From Fodinibacter sp963763015 (GTDB lineage Bacteria > Actinomycetota > Actinomycetes > Actinomycetales > Dermatophilaceae): 64,000 nucleotides of DNA. The stretch spans positions 372,001-436,000 of the forward strand of contig CAVXML010000011.1 in assembly GCA_963763015.1 (NCBI GenBank), written 5' to 3'. Below are positions 19,037 through 28,159 of this stretch, piece by piece; the stretch's first letter is position 1; each line of letters starts with the position of its first letter. The notes below the pieces were generated by a model that had not been told where the DNA came from, did no database searches, and worked only from the letters and a program-made list of their open reading frames with translations. Made by a program: the position numbers and the translations under genes.

Positions 19037-21447
19037 CAGTCTGACGGCCGTTTGGGTTTCGGCCCCTTCTCGTCCGAAGTGCCCGGCTGCGGTGCGACGG
19101 GCCCCCGAGGTTGGGCTGCCTCCGGGGCCGCGACGTAGGCGGCCTGGCCTGTCGAGAGATACAGCCCGACGCGGGAACCCGGGAGCGCGGACCCCGCCGG
19201 GTCGGTGTAGGCCACCGTGCCGGCGGCCAGGGCGCTGTCGACCTGCCCAGCGACGTAGGCGCGGAAGCCTGCGTTCTCGAGGCGCTCGGTGGCGGTCTCG
19301 ACGCTGCGGCCGATGACGTTGGGCAGCGCCTTCAGCGACCCCCTCCGGATGGCAGCGGACGGCTCGCGGAACTCCTTGACCGGCATCCCCTTGCTGACGG
19401 ACTTCATGATCTTCGACCAGATCGGTGCCGCGATGGTGCTGCCGTAGACGCGCCGGACGCAGCCGTACTCCCCGAAGCACTTGCCCTGAAGGGTGAAGAG
19501 CTTGCCGCTGCTGCTCGCGGGCTTGAGGTTGCCCACCCACACGACCGTCGCGAGCTGGGGAGTGAAGCCGGAGAACCAGATCTGGTTGTGCTTCTCGGTC
19601 GTTCCGGTCTTGCCGGCCGCGGGGCGTGCGTTGCTGTCCCACAGCGGCGACACGGTGCCGTTCTCGACGACGCTCTGGAGGAGGTCGTTCACACCGGCCG
19701 CCACGTCCTCCGAGATCACCTGCTTGCACTGCGGGCCGGGGATCTTGACGGCCTTCTTGTCGGGCGTCGTGATCGAGGTGACAGGGTTCGGCTCGCAGTA
19801 CTTGCCGTTGGCCGCGAGGGTGGCATACGCCGTGGCCACACTCATCGGGGTGGACTCACCGGCCCCGAGGGCGATGCCGGCGATCGTGTTGGAGATCGCC
19901 TTGCCGTCGGCCCGGTGCAGGCCCATCTTGAGCATCGTGTCACGCACCGAGCAGGCGCCGAGCTTGACGTTGAGGGCCGCGAAGAAGGGGTTGACCGACT
20001 TCGTCACGCCTTCACGGAAGGACATCGGCCCACCGGAGATGGCGATGTCGTTGCGAACCTTCCAGGGCTCGACGGTGCCGCACTCGTCGGTCATCTGGGA
20101 GGCCTGGAAGACCGCCGGCCGCTCCGGGCTCGTCGAAGGGATGGTGATGGACGACTCGAGCGGCATCCCACGCTCCAGCGCCTCGACGAGGGCGAAGGTC
20201 TTGGCGGTCGAGCCGATCTGGTAGCCGTTGGGGCCACCGCCGTACTGCTGGTCGACGTTCAGGTTGGTCTGTGACTTGCTGAAGTCCGTGGCCTGGGCCA
20301 TCGCGAGCACCTTGCCGGTGCCCGGCTCGAGGATGGTGACCGCCCCCGCGAGGTTCTGCTTGTTGTTGACCGCGACGGCCTTGGTGAGCTCCTTCTGGGC
20401 CGTCTTCTGCATCGAGGGCTTCAGGGTCGTACGGATCGTCAGTCCGCCCTGGTTGATCGCCGTGAGGCGCTCGGCCGGCGTCTTCCCGAGCACCGCCATC
20501 TGCGGCGACTTCTGGAGCCACTCCATGACGTAGGCGCAGAAGTACGGCTCCGGGGAACGGTGGCACACGCCCTTGACGGGCTTCCTCTTGAGAAGGTCCT
20601 TCACGGCGACCTTCTTGGCCCCCCTGACGTCCTTGGCCGAGGCCATGCCGAGGGCCTGCATCCGGTCGAGCACGAGGTCGCGCCGCTCCTGTGCCGCCTC
20701 CGGGTTGAGGACCGGGTTGTACGCGGTCGGCTGCTGGACGATGCCGGCGAGCAGTGCGGCCTGGCCGAGGTTGAGCTTGGCGGCGGTGACCCCGAAGTAG
20801 TTCAGCGCAGCCGCCTCGACGCCGTAGGCCTGGTCGCCGTAGTACACGAGGTTGAGGTAGCCCTCGAGGATCTGCTCCTTGGTGAAGTTCTCCTCGACGT
20901 TGAGCGCGTACTTGAGCTCCTGGAGCTTGCGGGAGTAGGTCTTGTCGACCGCTGCCGCAGCCGCCTCCTTGTCACCCCGACGCAGGGCGTTCTCCTGGAG
21001 GGTGATCTTGACGAACTGCTGGGTGAGCGTCGACGCACCCTGGACCGAGCCGCCCGGGTTCTGCAGGTTCGAGATCATCGCCCGGCTGAAGCCCCGAACG
21101 TCGAGGCCGCCGTGCTCGTAGAACCGAGCGTCCTCGATGGCGATCTGGGCGTTCTGCATGCTCTTCGAGATCTTCGCGAGCGGCACGATGATGCGGTTCT
21201 CGTCGTACGGGTTCGCGATGAGCCGCCCGTCGGCGTCGAGGATGCGGGACTGCTGGGCCAGGGGTGACACGGTGAACTCGCTGGGAAGGTCGTTGAAGAA
21301 GTCGACACCGCCCTTGGCCGCCTGCCCGGTCGCGCCGACGGCGGGGATCGCGAGCCCGGCCATCAGCAGCCCGGCCACCGTGCTGAGCACGACGAACCCC
21401 AGCAGGAGCCGGAGCACGGCGGAGACATTCTGGGCGCGACCGTCCAT
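19036..21447 (-). CDS. ponA2: Bifunctional penicillin-binding protein (class A) with PASTA domain
   Basis: An 803-residue class A PBP. One N-terminal membrane helix (about residues 10-36) is followed by a GT51 transglycosylase domain with IEDARFYEHGGLDVRGF and GASTLTQQFVK. The transpeptidase domain has GSTAKTF (SxxK), KSVNPF (SxN) and AGKTGTTEK (KTG). A single PASTA domain (LPNVIGRSVETATERLENAGF) lies near residues 710-775, before a Pro-rich tail. It polymerises and cross-links peptidoglycan outside the membrane. It is divergent from the WhiB gene as in the ponA2-whiB4 arrangement of mycobacteria; the symbol is given on that synteny. Confidence 0.93.
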   Translation of the reverse strand: MDGRAQNVSAVLRLLLGFVVLSTVAGLLMAGLAIPAVGATGQAAKGGVDFFNDLPSEFTVSPLAQQSRILDADGRLIANPYDENRIIVPLAKISKSMQNAQIAIEDARFYEHGGLDVRGFSRAMISNLQNPGGSVQGASTLTQQFVKITLQENALRRGDKEAAAAAVDKTYSRKLQELKYALNVEENFTKEQILEGYLNLVYYGDQAYGVEAAALNYFGVTAAKLNLGQAALLAGIVQQPTAYNPVLNPEAAQERRDLVLDRMQALGMASAKDVRGAKKVAVKDLLKRKPVKGVCHRSPEPYFCAYVMEWLQKSPQMAVLGKTPAERLTAINQGGLTIRTTLKPSMQKTAQKELTKAVAVNNKQNLAGAVTILEPGTGKVLAMAQATDFSKSQTNLNVDQQYGGGPNGYQIGSTAKTFALVEALERGMPLESSITIPSTSPERPAVFQASQMTDECGTVEPWKVRNDIAISGGPMSFREGVTKSVNPFFAALNVKLGACSVRDTMLKMGLHRADGKAISNTIAGIALGAGESTPMSVATAYATLAANGKYCEPNPVTSITTPDKKAVKIPGPQCKQVISEDVAAGVNDLLQSVVENGTVSPLWDSNARPAAGKTGTTEKHNQIWFSGFTPQLATVVWVGNLKPASSSGKLFTLQGKCFGEYGCVRRVYGSTIAAPIWSKIMKSVSKGMPVKEFREPSAAIRRGSLKALPNVIGRSVETATERLENAGFRAYVAGQVDSALAAGTVAYTDPAGSALPGSRVGLYLSTGQAAYVAAPEAAQPRGPVAPQPGTSDEKGPKPKRPSD

Positions 21448-21675
21448 TGGCCAAGGGTAACCCGAGCTGACGGCATCCCCCGTGCGCCGCCACGTGGCCG
21501 GGGTCCCTCGCCCGCGGAACTACCCCGGGCGTAGAGTCGTCTCCTCAGCCGTTCGGCCAGTGCCTTCACCGTTTCGGCCGATATGCCGGTGAGACGCGTC
21601 TTCGTAGTGTGGCCGACACGGCGCCGACGCGGCGCCGGCGCCGGACTGCACGTCCCTGTTGAGACAGAGGTCGAC

Positions 21676-21999
21676 ATGAGCATTGCCCCCTCGGTCGCCC
21701 CCACGGCTGGTCAGTGGGTCTCGGACTGGTCGCCACTGGGACGCTGCGCCGGCACCGACCCCGACGCCCTGTTCGTCCAGGGCAAGGCCCAGCGCGCGGC
21801 CAAGGCGGTGTGCAAGGGCTGCCCCGTGGTCGCCGAGTGCCTCGCGGACGCCCTCGACAACCGCACCGAGTTCGGGGTCTGGGGCGGGATGACCGAGCGG
21901 GAGCGCCGGGCACTGCTGCGCCGCCGCCCCGACGTCAGGTCGTGGACCGACCTGCTGAGCCACGCCAAGGTCGGCATGGCCCAGGGAGCGACCGCCTGA
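21676..21999 (+). CDS. whiB4: WhiB-family iron-sulfur transcription factor (WhiB4-type by context)
   Basis: A 107-residue Wbl protein. The four cluster ligands are Cys24, Cys46, Cys49 and Cys55 (C-X2-C-X5-C at the end), followed by the GVWGG turn at residues 67-71 and a basic ERERRALLRRRP tail that contacts DNA. The [4Fe-4S] cluster senses O2, NO or redox state. The neighbours are a divergent PBP gene and convergent paired ArsA-like ATPase genes, the same as whiB4 in M. tuberculosis. The ATG at 21676 fits the family length. Only 4 nt separate its stop from the convergent ArsA-like gene. Confidence 0.88.
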   Translation: MSIAPSVAPTAGQWVSDWSPLGRCAGTDPDALFVQGKAQRAAKAVCKGCPVVAECLADALDNRTEFGVWGGMTERERRALLRRRPDVRSWTDLLSHAKVGMAQGATA

Positions 22000-22003
22000 C
22001 CGT

Positions 22004-23197
22004 TCAGGCGCTCGCCAGAGCCGTGCCCACCTGACGGAGCCCTTCGAGGTCGTGGATGTCCGTCGCACTGGCCGGCACCGTGGACAGCCGCACCCGGGGG
22101 TGGCCTGCGACGAACCGCCGCACGTGCCCCTCGTGGCGGCTCGCCACCTCGGCGAGGTCGGCGTGCAACCGCAGCAGGGCCTCGGTCAGCCCCGAAAGGT
22201 CGTCGGATGCCGTTCGCGCCTTCGTCGCGCCCGAACCCGCGTCCTCGAGCTGCTCGGCCGCGGCCGCCGCCCGCCCACCGCTCAGGGCCGGTGCCGCGAG
22301 GGTCTGCAGGCGGTTCACGACGACCCCTGCCAGCGGCATCCCCTCGCTCTCCAGCCGGTCGACGAAGTAGGCCGCCTCGCGCAGGGCGTCGCGCTCGGGG
22401 GCCGCGACGACGACGAAGGCGGTGGCCGGCTCCTTGAGCAGGGCGTAGGTGACGTCGGCACGCTCCCGGAAGCCGCCGAACATCGTGTCGAGCGCGGCGA
22501 CGAAGGTCTGCACGTCGGCGAGGAGCTGGCCGCCGAGCACCTTCGACAGCGTCGCCGCCGTGATGGTGGCCCCGACGCTGAAGACCTTGAGGTAGGCCTT
22601 GCCCCCGGCGCGGGCCGGCGCCGTCAGGAGCCGGATGAACCGGCCGTCGAGGAAGGACCCGAGCCGCTTGGGGGCGTCGAGGAAGTCGAGCGCCGAGCGC
22701 GACGGCGGGGTGTCGACGACGATGAGGTCCCAGGACCCCTCCCGTTCGGCCTGCGCCCGGAGCTGGCCCAGCTTCTCCATCGCCATGTACTCCTGCGTGC
22801 CGGCGAACGAGCTGGAGACCGACTGGTAGAAGGGGTTCGCGAGGATCTGCTCCGCCTTCTCGGGGGTGGAGTGCGCCTCCACGACCTCGTCGAAGGTGCG
22901 CTTCATGTCGAGCATCATCGCGTCGAGCGAGCCGCCGTTCTCGCCGCCGACGGCCGTCACCGGGCGGGGGACGTTGTCGAGCTCGGTGAGCCCCAGCGAC
23001 TGCGCGAGGCGGCGGGCCGGGTCGATCGTGAGCACCACGACGCGGCGGCCCTCCTCCGCCGCCCGCAGGCCGAGAGCGGCGGCGGTCGTCGTCTTGCCGA
23101 CGCCGCCCGAACCGCAGCAGACGATGATGCCGGTCGCGGGGTCGGCCAGGAGGGCGTCCAGCTCCAGGGGCTCGGGCGCCTGGCGCCCGGCGGTCAC
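22004..23197 (-). CDS. ArsA-like anion-transporting ATPase (Rv3680-type)
   Basis: A 397-residue P-loop ATPase of the ArsA/GET3 class. The deviant Walker A is CCGSGGVGKTTTAAALGL, followed by VVVLTIDPARRLAQSLG (switch region) and LIVVDTPPSRSALDFLDAP (Walker B area). It lacks arsenic-binding cysteines seen in E. coli ArsA. Its start overlaps the end of the companion ATPase gene by 4 nt. The mycobacterial pair Rv3679/Rv3680 is thought to act as one complex under WhiB4 influence and has been linked to metabolite tolerance; I assign this by synteny. Confidence 0.87.
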   Translation of the reverse strand: MTAGRQAPEPLELDALLADPATGIIVCCGSGGVGKTTTAAALGLRAAEEGRRVVVLTIDPARRLAQSLGLTELDNVPRPVTAVGGENGGSLDAMMLDMKRTFDEVVEAHSTPEKAEQILANPFYQSVSSSFAGTQEYMAMEKLGQLRAQAEREGSWDLIVVDTPPSRSALDFLDAPKRLGSFLDGRFIRLLTAPARAGGKAYLKVFSVGATITAATLSKVLGGQLLADVQTFVAALDTMFGGFRERADVTYALLKEPATAFVVVAAPERDALREAAYFVDRLESEGMPLAGVVVNRLQTLAAPALSGGRAAAAAEQLEDAGSGATKARTASDDLSGLTEALLRLHADLAEVASRHEGHVRRFVAGHPRVRLSTVPASATDIHDLEGLRQVGTALASA

Positions 23198-24207
23198 CGG
23201 ACCCCCTGCTCGAGCAGCTCGTCGGCGAGGACCGAGATGCCGCCGTCCTCGACGCCGGAGGGCAGCGTCGGAAGGGTGAGAGTGGGCAGCCCGTGCGCGG
23301 CGACGTCGTCGGCGAGGGAGCGCTCGAGGGCCACCCGTTCCGCGTGGTCGTGCGCCTCGGTGAGAAGGCCGGTCACCGTTCGGGCGGCCGCCCGGACGCC
23401 CGCCGTGGCGAGATCCTCACGGACCCGGGCCTCCACCCGCTCGGGCTCCGCGGCTGCCACCTCGAGCAGTGCCTCGTCGACGAGCGGTTCGCGCACCTGG
23501 TTGACGATGACCGCGCCGAGGCCGAAGCCCGCCTCGGAGAGCTCGGCGATGGCGTCGGCGGTCTCCTGGACCGGCATCTCCTCGAGCAGGGTCACGATGT
23601 GCACGACGCTCTGGCGGTCGCGCAGCATCCGGGTGATCGACTCGGCCTGCGAGTGGATGGGGCCGACCCGTGCGAGGTCGGCGACCTGGACGTTGACGTT
23701 GAGGAACCGGGTGATCCGGCCCGTCGGGGGCGCGTCGAGCACCACGGCGTCCCAGACCTTCGCCCCCTGCCCGCGCCGGGGACCCCGGGTGCGCCCGACC
23801 GCCTCGTAGACCTTGCCGGTGAGCAGGACGTCGCGCACGCCCGGCGCGATCGTGGTCGCGAAGTCGACGACACCCATCCGCTCGAGCGCGCCGCCGGCGC
23901 GGCCGAGCTTGTAGTACATCTGGAGGTACTCCAGGAGGGCCGCCTTGGCGTCGACCGAGAGCCCCCAGAGCTCGCCGCCGGAGGCGTGGGTCACGAGCCG
24001 CACCTCCTCGACGCCCAGCGGGGGCACGTCGAAGGTCTGGCTGATCCCCTGGCGACCCTCGACCTCGACGAGCAGGACGTGCTTGCCGAGCCGAGCCAGC
24101 GCCAGGGCGAGGGCCGAGGCGACCGACGTCTTGCCGACCCCGCCCTTGCCGGTCACGACGTGGAGGCGCACGCCGTCGACGACGCGCGAGAGCGAGGGGG
24201 TCGGCAC
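23194..24207 (-). CDS. ArsA-like anion-transporting ATPase (Rv3679-type)
   Basis: A 337-residue partner of the downstream ATPase. It begins VRLHVVTGKGGVGKTSVASALALALA (Walker A KGGVGKTS), continues with HVLLVEVEGRQGISQTFDVPPLG and has WDAVVLDAPPTGRITRFLNVN as Walker B region. The two genes form a coupled pair (GTGA overlap). A cytosolic heteromeric ATPase is expected. The N-terminal dozen residues (MPTPSLSRVVDG) precede the family core, so an internal start is possible. Confidence 0.87.
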   Translation of the reverse strand: MPTPSLSRVVDGVRLHVVTGKGGVGKTSVASALALALARLGKHVLLVEVEGRQGISQTFDVPPLGVEEVRLVTHASGGELWGLSVDAKAALLEYLQMYYKLGRAGGALERMGVVDFATTIAPGVRDVLLTGKVYEAVGRTRGPRRGQGAKVWDAVVLDAPPTGRITRFLNVNVQVADLARVGPIHSQAESITRMLRDRQSVVHIVTLLEEMPVQETADAIAELSEAGFGLGAVIVNQVREPLVDEALLEVAAAEPERVEARVREDLATAGVRAAARTVTGLLTEAHDHAERVALERSLADDVAAHGLPTLTLPTLPSGVEDGGISVLADELLEQGVR

Positions 24208-24253
24208 GCACCCAAGCCTAGGTCGGCGTCGAGTACCGGCCGGAGCCGCCCCG

Positions 24254-25033
24254 TCAGTGGATCCGCAGGGTGAGCTCCTCCACCTCCGCGAGGAGCAGCA
24301 GGTACGCCGGGTGCTCGGGGTCGACGACGTCGAAGTGGTCGGCGCCGCGCGCCACCGCGGTGTGCAGCGGCTCGTCCGGGAGGCGGGTGGCGACGTAGCT
24401 CTGCACGACGGATGCCGGCACCACGTCGTCGCGTTCTCCCGTGACGATCACCGTGGGGACGGTGAGGCGCTGTCGCGCCGGGTCGGCATCGGCCCAGGCC
24501 TCGGGGAGCTGCTCCGGGGGGCCACCCACGAGGGCGACCGCCGCGCCGTCGCTGAGCCCGAGCCGTGCGACCTCGGCGAGATCGGCCGCCGGCGCGATCG
24601 CGAGCACCCCCGCGAGCCAGGGCGCGCGGTCCTGCGAGGCGAGCCACAGCGCGAGGTGGCCTCCGGCGGAGTGGCCCACCACGACGACGCGGTCTGGCAG
24701 GTGCGTGTCGGCACGCACCGACTCGACACGCGCCAGGAGCGCGGCGGCCGTCCCGGGCCAGCCGCCGCCCGGCATCCCGATGCGGGGGTACTCCAGGTTC
24801 GCCACGTGGAACCCGTCACGGGCCAGGGCCTCGGCGAGCGGCGAGGTGTGGGCGCGGTCGTACTGCTCCCGCCAGAAACCGCCGTGGACCAGGGCGACCG
24901 TGATGCCCCGAGCAGTGTGCTCACCATGCGGCTCCCACACGTCGTAGACGTCGGTCTGCTCCGGGCCGGTCACCTCCGTACGGTCCGGGGGGCGCGTGCG
25001 GCGCGTGAGGATCTCGGGGTCGACGTCGCTCAT
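24254..25033 (-). CDS. Alpha/beta hydrolase
   Basis: A 259-residue alpha/beta hydrolase of the BD-FAE/kynurenine-formamidase-like type. The oxyanion-hole segment is ALVHGGFW, the nucleophile elbow VVGHSAGGHLALW, the Asp candidate VTGERDDVVP and the catalytic His in RGADHFDVVDPEHPA. It is cytosolic, with no signal peptide. The ATG at 25033 starts at the recognised domain, and the longer in-frame ORF to 25198 crosses the divergent DUF4177 gene. An esterase or amidase activity is likely; the substrate is unknown. Confidence 0.83.
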   Translation of the reverse strand: MSDVDPEILTRRTRPPDRTEVTGPEQTDVYDVWEPHGEHTARGITVALVHGGFWREQYDRAHTSPLAEALARDGFHVANLEYPRIGMPGGGWPGTAAALLARVESVRADTHLPDRVVVVGHSAGGHLALWLASQDRAPWLAGVLAIAPAADLAEVARLGLSDGAAVALVGGPPEQLPEAWADADPARQRLTVPTVIVTGERDDVVPASVVQSYVATRLPDEPLHTAVARGADHFDVVDPEHPAYLLLLAEVEELTLRIH

Positions 25034-25079
25034 CCTCGGCCCACCGTAGCGGCGCCCGGTCGGGGATAGGGTGGCGCGC

Positions 25080-25232
25080 ATGCAGAACTGGGAGTACGCG
25101 ACCGTGCCGCTGATCGTCCACGCGACGAAGCAGATCCTCGACCAGTGGGGACAGGACGGCTGGGAGCTCGTGCAGGTGCTCGCCATGCCCGAGGGCAACC
25201 TGGTCGCCTACCTCAAGCGCCCGAAGGCCTGA
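25080..25232 (+). CDS. Small DUF4177 family protein
   Basis: A 50-residue ORF beginning MQNWEYATVPLIVHATKQIL and continuing DQWGQDGWELVQV, the DUF4177 signature of a small beta-sheet protein. It ends AYLKRPKA just before the RidA gene start (2 nt between stop and GTG). A protein of this size occupies the same place beside the RidA gene in mycobacteria (Rv3678A as I recall). The function is unknown, and tight linkage suggests cotranscription with ridA. Confidence 0.85.
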   Translation: MQNWEYATVPLIVHATKQILDQWGQDGWELVQVLAMPEGNLVAYLKRPKA

Positions 25233-25234
25233 GC

Positions 25235-25708
25235 GTGGGCACCGTCGAGGACCGCCTGGCCACGCTGGGGCTGAGGCTGCCCGAGCTGGTCCCGCCGCTG
25301 GCGGCCTACGTGCCCGCGGTGCTCGACGGCTCGAGGGTCTACGTCTCCGGCCAGGTGCCGATGGTCGACGGTGCCCTGCCCACGACCGGGCGGGTCGGGT
25401 CGGGCGACGGACTGGTCAGCCCCGAGCGTGCCAAGGAGCTCGCCGCCGTGTGCGCGCTCAACGCCATCGCCGCGGTGAAGTCGGTCGTCGGCGACCTCGA
25501 CCGGGTCGAGCGCGTCGTCAAGGTGGTCGGGTTCGTCGCCTCCGACCCCTCCTTCACCGGCCAGCCTGGTGTGGTGAACGGTGCCAGTGAGCTGTTCGGG
25601 CAGGTCTTCGGGGATGCCGGTGTGCACGCCCGGTCCGCCGTCGGCGTGATGGCCCTGCCGCTCGACGCTCCGGTGGAGGTCGAGGTCATCCTGCACGTTC
25701 GGGACTGA
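25235..25708 (+). CDS. RidA family protein
   Basis: A 157-residue member of the YjgF/YER057c/UK114 family. These trimers hydrolyse reactive enamine/imine intermediates formed by PLP enzymes. The visible motifs are VYVSGQVPMVDG, NAIAAVKSVVGDLDRVERVVKVVGFV and a C-terminal ARSAVGVMALPLDAPVEVEV, where Arg is the usual carboxylate-binding residue. The GTG start comes 2 nt after the DUF4177 stop. This subfamily (Rv3678c-like) has a longer loop than canonical RidA, so deaminase activity is probable, not certain. Confidence 0.87.
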   Translation: MGTVEDRLATLGLRLPELVPPLAAYVPAVLDGSRVYVSGQVPMVDGALPTTGRVGSGDGLVSPERAKELAAVCALNAIAAVKSVVGDLDRVERVVKVVGFVASDPSFTGQPGVVNGASELFGQVFGDAGVHARSAVGVMALPLDAPVEVEVILHVRD

Positions 25709-25712
25709 CGGC

Positions 25713-26471
25713 GTGACCGGCGCCGGAACCCATCCGCGGGGGTCGGGGACGACGGCATCCGGCACGGGGTTCGTGGTGCACCACCCGATCTCCGCGGACC
25801 CGGGGCTCGCCCAGCGTGCCCGCGAGTGGTTCGACGACCCCGACCGCGTCGTCGTGGCGCCGCGACCGGCGGCGACCGTGATGATCGTCCGGGACGGCGT
25901 GGGGGGACCCGAGGTGTTCGTGCAGCGGCGCGTCGCCACGATGGCCTTCGCGCCGTCGACGGTCGTGTTCCCCGGCGGCGGCGTCGACCCTGGCGACCAC
26001 TCGCTGGACCCGGCGACGCCGGGGCTTGCCGAGCTGGCGGGGGCCATGGGCGTCACGGCGGAAACTGCGGTTCCCTTCGCGGCCGCCGCCCTGCGGGAGG
26101 TGGAGGAGGAGTGCGGGGTGCGTCTCGCCGTCTCCGGCCTTCGTGGCCGCGGCCACTGGGTGACCCCGGAGTTCGAGCCTCGGCGCTACGACACGTGGAT
26201 CCTCGCCGCCGGGATGCCGCCGGGTCAGCACGCGCATGGCACCACGAGCGAGTCCGACCACAGCACGTGGGTTCGCCCCGCGGAGCTGCTGGCGCGGCAC
26301 ACCGCCGGTGAGGTGCGGATGCTGCCGCCGACCGTCGTGTCGCTCCAGCAGCTCGCGGCCTTCGGCGACGCGGCCACCTTCCTCGCCGACCGGCCCCGGG
26401 TCGCGCGGATCCTCCCCGAGCTCATGGTCGCCGACGACGGCACCTTGGTGTTGCGCACCCTCCTCCCCTGA
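25713..26471 (+). CDS. Nudix hydrolase
   Basis: A 252-residue Nudix-fold protein. The N-terminal segment PAATVMIVRDGVGGPEVFVQRR and FAPSTVVFPGGGVDPGD lead to a modified Nudix box with AAALREVEEECGV. There is a 35-residue insertion between the GG turn and the REVEEE helix, typical of the eukaryotic NUDT19-like or actinobacterial branch. The substrate is probably a nucleoside-diphosphate or CoA derivative. The GTG starts 4 nt after the RidA stop, so the two are likely in one operon. Confidence 0.82.
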   Translation: MTGAGTHPRGSGTTASGTGFVVHHPISADPGLAQRAREWFDDPDRVVVAPRPAATVMIVRDGVGGPEVFVQRRVATMAFAPSTVVFPGGGVDPGDHSLDPATPGLAELAGAMGVTAETAVPFAAAALREVEEECGVRLAVSGLRGRGHWVTPEFEPRRYDTWILAAGMPPGQHAHGTTSESDHSTWVRPAELLARHTAGEVRMLPPTVVSLQQLAAFGDAATFLADRPRVARILPELMVADDGTLVLRTLLP

Positions 26472-26475
26472 ACGG

Positions 26476-26586
26476 CCGACAGGCAGTGCGGCTGTCGCGA
26501 CGCGCGCCCCGTGCCGTGGTTCCAGTCGGAAGGGCGGGTCGGCGGGGCACTGGGTGACGCCGGGCCGCCCGGCCACTGCCTGTTGG
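26476..26586. repeat. Long intergenic hairpin sharing a stem word with 6499
   Basis: Arms CCGACAGGCAGTG (26476-26488) and CACTGCCTGTTGG (26574-26586) pair over 13 bp with one G-T pair and enclose 85 nt of GC-rich sequence with smaller internal repeats. It fills most of the 208-bp gap after the Nudix gene. The left arm shares the 12-mer CGACAGGCAGTG with the hairpin at 6499. It may terminate the ridA-Nudix transcript. Confidence 0.5.
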
Positions 26587-26679
26587 GCTGTTCGGCGCCG
26601 CGTGCGGCACGCCGGGTTGGTGTGACCCAGAGCTGTGGTGGACACCGCGATGAGCGGTGCGACGGCATACTCGTGAGCC

Positions 26680-27501
26680 GTGACGACCAGCCCCCCACCA
26701 TCGGTGACCGCACCCTGGACAGGCGGCTCGGCGACCACCCGGGCGCACTGCGTGCTCGCGCCCAACCCGGGACCGATGACGCTCGACGGCACCAACACGT
26801 GGGTGCTCCTGGAGCCGGGCGCGACCGATGCCGTGGTCGTCGACCCGGGGCCCCTCCTGGAGCACCACCTTCGGGCGGTTCTGGCCCAGGTCGACGCGCT
26901 CGGGGCGCGGGTGGCGCTCACGGTGCTCACGCACCGGCATCCCGACCACGCCGAGGCGGCTCCCCGCTTCGCCGAGCTCACCGGGAGCCCGGTACGTGCC
27001 GTCGGCACCGGCCACGACGACCTCGGGGACGGCGACCTCCTGGGCGTCGGCGGCCTCGAGCTCCGGGTCGTGTCCACCCCGGGGCACACCTCCGACTCGG
27101 TCTCGTTCGCACTGCCGGCCGACCACGCCCTGCTCACCGGTGACACGGTGCTCGGCCGGGGCACCACCGTGGTCGCCCACCCCGACGGCGAGCTCGCGGC
27201 ATACCTCGACTCCCTGGAGCGCATCGCGCACCTCACCGGGGGCGGCACAGTCACCTCGATCCTTCCGGGCCACGGCCCGGTCGTGCCGGATGCCGCAGCG
27301 ATGGTCGCGTTCTACCGCACCCACCGCTCGGAGCGCCTCGAACAGGTGCGCCAGGCGCTCGCCGACGGGGCGGCGGCGGAGGACGACCCGGTCGAGGGGG
27401 TGCTGCGCCGCGTGTACGCGGACGTGCCCGAGATGGTGTGGCCCGCGGCGCGGTTGTCGATCCGCGCCCAGCTGGACTTCCTCAGCGCGCGCGGCGCTTG
27501 A
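26680..27501 (+). CDS. MBL-fold metallo-hydrolase
   Basis: A 273-residue metallo-beta-lactamase-fold protein. The dinuclear metal motif is LTHRHPDHAEA, followed by the downstream His in STPGHTSDSVSF, the bridging Asp in LLTGDTVLG and the last His in LPGHGPV. The C terminus (about residues 215-270) resembles the LACTB2 winged-helix tail. It is the Rv3677c position in the conserved block. LACTB2-like enzymes can be RNases or thioesterases; the activity here is open. Its last 20 nt overlap the convergent crp gene. Confidence 0.86.
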   Translation: MTTSPPPSVTAPWTGGSATTRAHCVLAPNPGPMTLDGTNTWVLLEPGATDAVVVDPGPLLEHHLRAVLAQVDALGARVALTVLTHRHPDHAEAAPRFAELTGSPVRAVGTGHDDLGDGDLLGVGGLELRVVSTPGHTSDSVSFALPADHALLTGDTVLGRGTTVVAHPDGELAAYLDSLERIAHLTGGGTVTSILPGHGPVVPDAAAMVAFYRTHRSERLEQVRQALADGAAAEDDPVEGVLRRVYADVPEMVWPAARLSIRAQLDFLSARGA

Positions 27502-28159
27502 GCCGCTCGACGTCGAGCAGGAGGACCGCGCGGGCCTCGAGGCGCAACCACCCGCGCGAGGCGAAGTCGGCGAGGGCCTTGTTGACGGTCTCGCGCGACG
27601 CGCCGACGAGCTGGGCGAGCTCCTCCTGGGTGAGGTCGTGGGCGACCATCACGCCCTCCTCCACCGGGCGGCCGAACCGCGCGGCGAGGTCGAGCAGGGC
27701 CTTGGCGACCCGGCCGGGAACGTCGGTGAACACGAGGTCCGCGAGCACGTCGTTCGTGCGGCGCAGGCGTCGGGCGAGCGCGGCCAGCAGGGTGGTCGCC
27801 ACTCCGGGACGCTGGTGGAGGAACTCCTTGAGCTGTTCGTGGCCCATCGAGACGACCTGTGTCTCCGCGACGGCCGTCGCGGTGGCCGTGCGCGGGCCGG
27901 GGTCGAAGAGCGAGAGCTCACCGAACATCTCGCCGGGGCCGAGGATGGCGAGGAGGTTCTCCCTGCCGTCGCTGCTCGTGCGCCCCAGCTTGATCTTGCC
28001 CTCACCGATGACGTAGAGCCGGTCACCCTGGTCGCCCTCGTGGAACAGCACGTCACCGCGCTCCATCCGCGCCGGGCTCATCGATGCGATGAGGGACTCC
28101 GCTGCCTGGTCGTCGAGGGCGGCGAACAGCGGCGCTCGGCGCACGACGTCGTGATCCAC
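27482..28159 (-). CDS. crp: Crp/Fnr-family cAMP-responsive transcription regulator
   Basis: A 225-residue regulator closely matching mycobacterial Crp and corynebacterial GlxR. The cyclic-nucleotide domain has FGELSLFDPGPRTATATAV (phosphate-binding cassette), then the dimer helix with LARRLRRTNDVLADLVFTDVPGRVAK. The helix-turn-helix is TQEELAQLVGASRETVNKALADF. The GTG at 28159 gives the usual family length and N terminus (VDHDVVRRAPLF); the frame remains open upstream. It is a global regulator of carbon metabolism and probably controls the acetate genes nearby, but I found no convincing TGTGA-N6-TCACA site in the window. Confidence 0.93.
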   Translation of the reverse strand: MDHDVVRRAPLFAALDDQAAESLIASMSPARMERGDVLFHEGDQGDRLYVIGEGKIKLGRTSSDGRENLLAILGPGEMFGELSLFDPGPRTATATAVAETQVVSMGHEQLKEFLHQRPGVATTLLAALARRLRRTNDVLADLVFTDVPGRVAKALLDLAARFGRPVEEGVMVAHDLTQEELAQLVGASRETVNKALADFASRGWLRLEARAVLLLDVERLKRRAR

